Positions 6,532 through 9,219 of a stretch of DNA of 9,219 bases are shown piece by piece; position 1 is the first letter of the stretch; every line of letters begins with the position of its first letter. Under the pieces are notes generated by a model, which was not told the DNA's origin, ran no database searches, and worked only from the letters and a program-made list of their open reading frames with translations. A program made the position numbers and the translations under genes. Origin of the DNA: CAZOIA01 sp964579675 (lineage in GTDB: Bacteria; Planctomycetota; Phycisphaerae; UBA1845; PWPN01); contig CAZOIA010000212.1 in assembly GCA_964579675.1 (NCBI GenBank), positions 1-9,219 of the forward strand, given 5' to 3'.

Positions 6532-6612
6532 CACTCGAAACGCCTTTGTTCCTGCGTATAAATGGGCAAGTAGCCGCATAGACCCATCATAAGCAAGGAG
6601 GCGTTTCGAGTG
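6532..6612 (+). promoter_or_regulatory. Inverted repeat that can sequester the RHS start codon
   Basis: CACTCGAAACGCCT (6532-6545) is perfectly complementary to AGGCGTTTCGAGTG (6599-6612), a 14-bp stem closing a 53-nt loop that may hold a small ATGGG/CCCAT stem (6562-6566 with 6583-6587). The right arm takes in the last bases of the ribosome binding site AAGGAGG (6595-6601) and the whole GTG start codon (6610-6612). A transcript reading in from upstream would therefore be expected to mask translation initiation. The 81-nt unit could also be a small MITE- or REP-like palindromic element. Confidence 0.6.
6535..6562 (+). promoter_or_regulatory. Candidate promoter inside the inverted repeat
   Basis: TCGAAA (6535-6540; 4 of 6 to consensus) and TATAAA (6557-6562; 5 of 6) are 16 nt apart. 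Transcription from here would start near 6569, after the left arm of the inverted repeat, giving an mRNA in which the ribosome binding site stays open. This is a weak match and rests on consensus only. Confidence 0.3.
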
Positions 6613-7914
6613 AGCAATAGTAGACGCAAGAAGTTGGAGCGACGCAAGGGCACCAGTTGGAGCCAGGGTACCGACAAGACGCAGAAATTCGTCTATGACG
6701 GGTGGAACGTCGTGCTCGTGCTGAACCACGACAATGAGACCCTCCGCAAGTACACCTGGGGGCTGGACCTGAGCCAGACGGTCCATGAAGCCGGCGGGAT
6801 CGGCGGCGTCCTGGCATGCCTGGAGACCCAGGGCACATCAACCACGACCGACGACAAGAAGTACTGGTTCTGTTACGACGCCAACGGCAACGTGGGCCAG
6901 GTGCTCGAATACGACGACAAGGATTTCGTCACCGTCGCCGCCCGGTACGAGTACGACCCCTATGGCAACGTCATCGCGATGGACGACCCAGACGGCAACG
7001 GCTACGACGAGATCAACCCCTTCCGCTTCAGCACCAAGTGGCTGGACACTGAATTAGCCGGCCCGAATATCAACGGCGCCATCGGCGACACGGGCCTGTA
7101 CTACTTCGGCTACCGCTACTACTCCCCGCGCCTCGGCCGCTGGCTCAACCGGGATCCGATTGGGGAAAGCGGGGCAAGGATCATTCGTCATCGCTCGGCG
7201 GACACTGAGTCGTTCTCGTGGCTCATTCAGGGCGGCGGAGTGTGGTCTGGGTCCGTCGCACGGGACACTATGCTGGAGCAGGAAGATCTTTATCGCTACG
7301 CGGACAACGCACCGTCGGATCGGTTTGATTCATTCGGGCTTCAAACGACCCAACCATCCTCCCAGCCGGCTTGTGTTTGCGGACCGGATGTTACCGATGC
7401 GATAGACAGGCTTCTGAAGGATGTGGACCTGAAGTTGGACGCGCTCCTGCCGAGGGAACGGGATAGTCTGTGTGACGGCTTCATCAGCGCTGGAGGGTGG
7501 GACACACATCTGTTTACGGGAGGGACCGGGTTTAAGAGAGAGAACTGTCCGAAAGGAAAGGAATGTCAATATGACCACAGCAATCCAGGCGTGAGCGGTG
7601 GGATGCCCGTGACCGTGCGTGGGCGCTGCCATTTTTCATTTGACGTTAACTACGTTCTATTCGGCCGCGTGGCTAAGAAATGTGGTCGATGGGCCGAGGT
7701 TAAGGCAGTGGTTGCAATCTATGCATGGAAGCTTAGGAATGGTTCCCTTGAACGGCTCGTCAATGCGTTGTATTGGTACGAATACGGGACTGGAAGTCGC
7801 AAATGGGTCATACCACCCCGTCATTTGTTGAAATGCGCACCATGTAGCGAGAGATGGACAGAGTCCATTCCTTGGCACGTGTATGGGGATGATGGAGTCT
7901 CAATAAGAGGGTAG
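6610..7914 (+). CDS. Truncated RHS-core protein with cysteine-rich C-terminal tip (candidate polymorphic toxin)
   Basis: A 434-residue protein. Residues about 14-244 are the C-terminal end of an RHS repeat core: FVYDGWNVVL, TWGLDLSQT, YDANGNVGQVLEY, YEYDPYGNV, NPFRFSTKW, then GLYYFGYRYYSPRLGRWLNRDPIGE and LYRYADNAPSDRFDSFGL. The last block normally marks self-cleavage or release of a variable toxin tip. About 39 residues (188-226) are inserted between DPIGE and LYRYADN, where family members usually have only a few. The tip (about 245-434) has nine cysteines (255, 257, 288, 313, 319, 340, 358, 409, 412), and I do not recognise it as a named toxin family. There is no signal peptide and no N-terminal RHS barrel, so secretion on its own is unlikely. 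GTG 6610 has AAGGAGG (6595-6601) at 8 nt. The tip DNA is visibly less GC-rich than the core. Confidence 0.8.
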   Translation: MSNSRRKKLERRKGTSWSQGTDKTQKFVYDGWNVVLVLNHDNETLRKYTWGLDLSQTVHEAGGIGGVLACLETQGTSTTTDDKKYWFCYDANGNVGQVLEYDDKDFVTVAARYEYDPYGNVIAMDDPDGNGYDEINPFRFSTKWLDTELAGPNINGAIGDTGLYYFGYRYYSPRLGRWLNRDPIGESGARIIRHRSADTESFSWLIQGGGVWSGSVARDTMLEQEDLYRYADNAPSDRFDSFGLQTTQPSSQPACVCGPDVTDAIDRLLKDVDLKLDALLPRERDSLCDGFISAGGWDTHLFTGGTGFKRENCPKGKECQYDHSNPGVSGGMPVTVRGRCHFSFDVNYVLFGRVAKKCGRWAEVKAVVAIYAWKLRNGSLERLVNALYWYEYGTGSRKWVIPPRHLLKCAPCSERWTESIPWHVYGDDGVSIRG

Positions 7915-7965
7915 GCGCCGAGGCATATTTGTGCCCGCCGGCGATACAGTCGACGAGTGAAGCAT

Positions 7966-8634
7966 ATGGACAGAACGGCTCTGCTCCTTGGTGGCGTGGG
8001 CGCTGTTGTTCTCTTGTCTGCGCGGCTGGATTGTTGGTCCTGGTTGGAAGGGCGGCTGAATGGCCAGCTATCTGGGTTCATGTTGTGGTTGTTGAGCATT
8101 GTGCTATGGCTCGCTCTTGTTGGCTACTTGCTCTGGCGATTGCTACGGCGACGCGGTAGAGGGGGGCGCCTGGTCTTGCTGAGTCGCCTGCTGGCTCTCA
8201 TACTCGCTGTGACTCCGTGGCTGATGAAGAGAGAGGAGCCAAGCGCACCGTTTATCGCAGGCTTCACTCGTTGGGCAGACTCCTCGATAAACGTTGAAGC
8301 CGCTCGAGAGTGGTGGTCGGAAGCGATTCCTCTTGGGCAGCAGGCACCGGCATCCCCGTGGTGGCCCATAGCGGATTTGGAGACACCACTTGGTGTGCCG
8401 ATCCCCAGTGATGCCTGGCCGACGGAGATCGGGTGCTTGCAGCCCGATGAGGTGTGGAGTCTGCCGAATCAAGGCTTACTCATGGCTTGGAAAGGCGGGG
8501 TCACCGGGTGGATCAGATTTGTTTTCATCGGCAGCCATGTATCGGAGCACCCCGAGGTATTCATACAGGATCGTATCATCTGGCGCCCAGTAGAGCCAGG
8601 TGTGTACGTTGGGATTTACTTGTGGCATTACTAG
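7966..8634 (+). CDS. Three-helix membrane protein, candidate immunity protein
   Basis: A 222-residue protein I do not recognise. Hydrophobic segments are at about 5-20, 37-58 and 69-87. The basic loop RRRGRGGR (61-68) lies between helices 2 and 3, so by the positive-inside rule the N terminus and that loop are cytoplasmic and the C-terminal domain (about 90-222) is extracytoplasmic. That domain is rich in Trp and Pro and shows no motif known to me. It lies 51 nt after the RHS/tip gene in the same orientation, the usual place for an immunity gene of a polymorphic toxin. If that role is right, the toxin would act at or outside the inner membrane. ATG 7966 is chosen over an in-frame GTG at 7957; neither has a strong ribosome binding site. 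Base composition matches the tip rather than the chromosome. Confidence 0.6.
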   Translation: MDRTALLLGGVGAVVLLSARLDCWSWLEGRLNGQLSGFMLWLLSIVLWLALVGYLLWRLLRRRGRGGRLVLLSRLLALILAVTPWLMKREEPSAPFIAGFTRWADSSINVEAAREWWSEAIPLGQQAPASPWWPIADLETPLGVPIPSDAWPTEIGCLQPDEVWSLPNQGLLMAWKGGVTGWIRFVFIGSHVSEHPEVFIQDRIIWRPVEPGVYVGIYLWHY

Positions 8635-8646
8635 CGTTCCGGCAGG

Positions 8647-8660
8647 CCTGACTTGTCGGG
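8647..8660 (+). terminator. Small hairpin after the candidate immunity gene
   Basis: CCTGAC-TT-GTCGGG forms a 6-bp stem (one G-U pair) with a 2-nt loop, 12 nt after the stop codon. There is no following T-run. It may be a weak terminator or 3' stabiliser of the toxin/immunity transcript, or chance. Confidence 0.25.
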
Positions 8661-8706
8661 TGCAGGCAGCAGAATCTGATGCGCGCATCGGCGGTTTGCT
8701 GGCGGC

Positions 8707-9165
8707 TCAAGAAACCGCAACGACGAGCTCGGCCGGCGCACGGAGGTGAAGCGCAGGGGCGAGGCGTTCAACGAACAGTCGCCGGAGAACGGGTTCATTG
8801 ACTTGCATGAGTACAACCACCGGAGTGAGCTGATCGAGACCGAACGATACGAGTGGACCGAGTCGGGCGGAACCGGCGACCAGCTCGACACCAAGGGCGA
8901 CTTTGTCTACGTATACGACAACATTGGCAACCGGGAAACATCGAACGTGGACGAGGCGGCCAACCCGATGACGTACGACGCCAACGACCTGAACCAGTAC
9001 GATAGCACGAGCTATCCGACGGAGTCGTTCAGCTACGACGAGGATGGGAACCTCGAACAGGACGGCAGTTACGACTACACGTGGGACTGCGAGAACCGCC
9101 TGATCGAGGTGGCACCCACAAGCCCGGTGGACGAGGATCTGAAGCTCAAGTTCGCGTATGATTAT
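8707..9165 (+). pseudogene. RHS/YD-repeat fragment truncated at both ends
   Basis: An open frame with clear RHS similarity starts at about 8707 without a start codon: NDELGRRTEVKRRG, then YEWTESG, FVYVYDNIGNRETS, MTYDANDLNQYDS, FSYDEDGNLEQDGSYDYTW and CENRLIEVAP, ending LKFAYDY at 9165. An in-frame TGA at 8677-8679 blocks it upstream, and a GTG at 8746 is the first possible initiator. After FAYDY the family similarity ends abruptly and the frame runs 9 more codons to TGA at 9193-9195. This stretch corresponds to the part of the RHS core that normally sits immediately before the region found at the start of the RHS protein encoded at 6610. The piece looks like a remnant or donor cassette, not a working gene. 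It has chromosomal-style high GC, unlike the two genes before it. Confidence 0.7.
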
Positions 9166-9219
9166 GTCGCCGGGCAGGTTGAATTCGGCCACTGATGGGC
9201 GGGTTAAAACCAGCCAGTT
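9165..9219. mobile_element. Possible end of an IS21-type insertion element
   Basis: RHS similarity stops at 9165, where TGTCGCCGGGC begins. Two imperfect repeats follow, GGTTGAATTCGGCCACTG (9177-9194) and GGTTAAAACCAGCCAGTT (9202-9219), 12 of 18 identical with a 25-nt period. A TG-starting terminus with repeated internal blocks of about 20 nt is how IS21-family ends look. The second block also lies in a hairpin, GGCGGGTT-AA-AACCAGCC (9198-9215, one mismatch). The transposase genes would be beyond the window, so this call is tentative. Confidence 0.4.

Noticed and set aside
8143..8472. Minus-strand open frame over the candidate immunity gene
   Set aside because: No ribosome binding site or recognisable domain, while the + strand frame has clear membrane segments and operon position.
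9198..9215. Integron attC-like site (GTTAAAA inside a hairpin)
   Set aside because: The GTTRRRY core fails at the last position, no matching partner core is present, and the repeat pattern fits an IS end better.

Overview
The window reads as a piece of a GC-rich bacterial chromosome, most likely from the Planctomycetota (Phycisphaerae-like). The reasons are the Tat-signal Gfo/Idh/MocA oxidoreductase, the style of the RHS core, the TTG and GTG starts, and the weak Shine-Dalgarno sites in front of several housekeeping genes. The lineage is an inference from gene style; no marker gene proves it. All genes I accept are on the + strand.

Region 1 (about 92-1108) is a defence or stress block. A HicA-like toxin and HicB-like antitoxin pair is followed, with no gap, by an MqsR/DUF4258-like toxin and a YgiT-type zinc-finger antitoxin. 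All three junctions between these four genes overlap by 1 or 4 nt, so two toxin-antitoxin modules appear to share one translationally coupled transcript. A good sigma70-type promoter (TTGTCT-17-TAGAAT) would start that mRNA almost exactly at the hicA start codon.

Region 2 (1141-5015) is housekeeping: miaB (tRNA methylthiolation), cmk (CMP kinase), a PlsC-type acyltransferase and ispH (last step of the MEP isoprenoid pathway). The cmk-plsC-ispH order is a grouping I recall from several bacterial phyla. A cluster of GC-rich palindromes follows ispH.

Region 3 (5201-6481) is a single secreted or membrane-attached Gfo/Idh/MocA oxidoreductase with its own probable promoter and a strong ribosome binding site.

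Region 4 (about 6500-9219) is accessory DNA and the most interesting part. A 14-nt inverted repeat hides the start codon of a truncated RHS protein. That protein carries only the C-terminal end of the RHS core plus a cysteine-rich variable tip, which is a candidate toxin. A three-helix membrane protein that could be its immunity factor follows. Behind it lies a second RHS fragment holding the part of the core that normally comes just before the first fragment, so the two halves are in permuted order. The second fragment stops at 9165, exactly where a sequence resembling the end of an IS21-type insertion element begins.
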